DNA from: Hymenobacter wooponensis
Lineage (GTDB): Bacteria; Bacteroidota; Bacteroidia; Cytophagales; Hymenobacteraceae
Direction: 5' to 3'
NCBI RefSeq assembly: GCF_004745865.1
Contig: NZ_SRKZ01000001.1
Coordinates: forward strand, 868,001 to 932,000
DNA: 64,000 nt
Below the pieces are notes generated by a model that saw nothing but the letters and a program-made list of their open reading frames with translations, ran no database searches and was not told the DNA's origin. The position numbers and the translations under genes are program-made. Below are positions 62,630 through 64,000 of the stretch, one piece after another. Numbering within the stretch: the first letter of the stretch is position 1; the number at the start of each line of letters is the position of its first letter.

Positions 62630-63958
62630 ATGCTCGACCGCATTCAACATTTCATACAAGAACAAGACCTCTTCTCCCCTACTGATACCCTGCTGGTAGC
62701 CGTTAGCGGCGGCATGGACTCGGTGGTGCTGGCCGATGTGCTGCACCGGTTAGGCCAGCCGTTTGCCATAGCCCACTGCCACTTTGGGCTGCGCGGCGAG
62801 GAGGCCGACGCCGACGAGCAGTTCGTGCGCAAGCTGGCCAAGAAGTACGATGTGCCCTACTTCGCCGAGTTCTTCCAGACCAAGCAGTTTGCCGAGCAAG
62901 AAGGCATCTCCACGCAGATGGCGGCCCGCGCCCTGCGCTACGAGTGGTTTGAGCGCCTGCGCCAGACCCAGGGGCTGGCCTACATTGCCACCGCCCACCA
63001 CCAGCGCGACGCCGCCGAGACCATACTGCTCAACCTGACCCACGGCACTGGCCTAGCCGGCCTGCACGGCATCCGGCCCAAGAACGGCTACCTAGTACGT
63101 CCCCTGCTGCCCATCGGCAAAATGGAGCTGTACGACTACCTGGTGGAGCACCACCTGATGTGGCGCGAAGATGCCAGCAACGACAGCCCCGTGTACCAGC
63201 GCAACCGCCTGCGCCTGGAGGTGCTGCCCGTGCTGCGCGACATTAACCCCAACCTCGACCAGACCCTGCAGATTACCGCCGAGCGGGTGGGCGGGGCCGA
63301 GGAAATTGTGCGCCGTTACGTAGAGGACACCGCCGCCCAGGCCCAGCGCGAGGAAGCCGACGCCACCTACCTGGACATCCGGATGCTACAGAAAACGGCC
63401 GCTACCACCCTGGTGCTGCACGAGCTGCTGCGCCCCTTCGGCTTCTCCTACATCATGACCAAGGACATCGTGCAGAGCTTCGGGGCCGAGCCGGGCCGCC
63501 GCTTTGAGTCGCCGACGCACCGGCTGGTGAAGGACCGGGAGCAGCTGGTTATCACGCGCCGCAACCTCACGAAGTTCGGCACCCACCAGTTGGTGCTAGG
63601 CCAGGAAGCACTCAAGATTGACGGCCTGCACCTGCGCACCGAGCTGCACGAGGTGGCGGAAGGCTTCGACATTCCGCGCGGCAAAGCCGTAGCCGCCCTG
63701 GATGCCGATGTGCTGAAGTTTCCCCTCATTGTGCGGGCCTGGCAGGAAGGTGACTGGTTTATGCCCATCGGCATGAAAGGCAAGAAGAAGCTCTCCGACT
63801 TCCTCATCGACCAGAAGGTGCCACTCAACCTCAAAGACAACGTGCAGGTGCTCTGCTCCGCCGATGGCAAGATTGCCTGGGTTATCGGCTTCCGCCCCGA
63901 CGAGCGGTTCAAAGTGACCGAGGAAACCGAGCGCGTGTTGGTAGTTAAGCGGATGTAG
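62630..63958 (+). CDS. tilS: tRNA(Ile)-lysidine synthetase TilS
   Basis: 442 residues. It converts C34 of tRNA-Ile(CAU) to lysidine, so the tRNA reads AUA. N-type ATP pyrophosphatase PP-loop SGGMDS is at residues 26-31, HCHFGLRGEEADADEQF near 46, and the TilS-specific ATAHHQRDAAETILLNL near 120 with the PLL and N-x-x-YxRNRxR region (DSPVYQRNRLRLEVLP). A C-terminal tRNA-binding domain ends at VLVVKRM. Divergent from the OstA-like gene across the family B repeat. Confidence 0.95.
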   Translation: MLDRIQHFIQEQDLFSPTDTLLVAVSGGMDSVVLADVLHRLGQPFAIAHCHFGLRGEEADADEQFVRKLAKKYDVPYFAEFFQTKQFAEQEGISTQMAARALRYEWFERLRQTQGLAYIATAHHQRDAAETILLNLTHGTGLAGLHGIRPKNGYLVRPLLPIGKMELYDYLVEHHLMWREDASNDSPVYQRNRLRLEVLPVLRDINPNLDQTLQITAERVGGAEEIVRRYVEDTAAQAQREEADATYLDIRMLQKTAATTLVLHELLRPFGFSYIMTKDIVQSFGAEPGRRFESPTHRLVKDREQLVITRRNLTKFGTHQLVLGQEALKIDGLHLRTELHEVAEGFDIPRGKAVAALDADVLKFPLIVRAWQEGDWFMPIGMKGKKKLSDFLIDQKVPLNLKDNVQVLCSADGKIAWVIGFRPDERFKVTEETERVLVVKRM

Positions 63959-64000
63959 TGGCCTAGGCCTAGTGGGTACTATATGCTCATAAGAACGGTC

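Noticed and set aside
1..64000. CRISPR arrays, rRNA genes or complete prophage
   Set aside because: No regularly spaced repeats, no rRNA signatures, and no phage structural genes; only the integrase at the left edge hints at a mobile element.

Overview
The window looks like chromosomal DNA of a Bacteroidota bacterium of the Cytophagales/Hymenobacteraceae type, most likely Hymenobacter or a close relative. Support for this: moderately high GC; start codons with almost no Shine-Dalgarno sequence; repeated TAnnTTTG-type -7 promoter boxes; Bacteroidota marker families (DUF4835 protein, Bacteroidota-type RNA polymerase omega, OstA-like protein, WbqC-like protein, Bacteroidota-type tyrosine integrase); and an envelope rich in secreted proteins and lipoproteins. 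No rRNA operon and no CRISPR array were seen.

Layout. 1-1.6 kb: the truncated integrase of an integrative element running off the left edge, next to two tRNA-Ser genes. 1.7-8.3 kb: envelope and housekeeping genes (BrkB-like membrane protein, thioesterase, MltG, YciO/Sua5, LpxL-type acyltransferase, WbqC-like). 8.4-19.5 kb: ClpC, acyl-CoA carboxylase beta subunit, M42 peptidase, a metal/cobalamin receptor, aroA and aroB (both without a canonical start codon where the family N-terminus begins), proline dehydrogenase. 19.5-28.3 kb: stress-type proteins (glycine-zipper protein, YtxH and YtxH-CsbD proteins), tail-specific protease and lysS, with a duplicated gene-free unit between lysS and the YtxH gene. 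28.5-36.6 kb: small secreted proteins, dienelactone hydrolase, M28 peptidase, and a large soluble multi-PAS histidine kinase followed by a receiver protein. 36.8-48.2 kb: accessory-looking mix of hydrolases, an ABC exporter, orphan immunity-like genes (DUF4279-like, barstar, DUF4303-like), lipoproteins, and an ACT-domain gene with a decayed second copy. 48.2-53.9 kb: TerB-like protein, pectinesterase, lipase and a CYP152-type P450. 54-64 kb: core genes on the minus strand (fabI, recN, DUF4835, coaB, coaC, rpoZ, bamD, ostA-like) followed by tilS on the plus strand.

The most striking feature that genes do not explain is a very dense heptamer CTAGGCC/GGCCTAG, often extended to TGGCCTAG. I counted about 80 copies by eye, where roughly 12 would be expected from base composition. 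It occurs on both strands, in genes and between them, often at stop codons, and in several places as inverted pairs or full palindromes in gene-end hairpins. That pattern resembles known highly iterated signals such as cyanobacterial HIP1 or DNA uptake sequences. Dispersed MITE-like inverted repeats form a second layer; one of them separates coaC from coaB, which are one fused gene in most bacteria.
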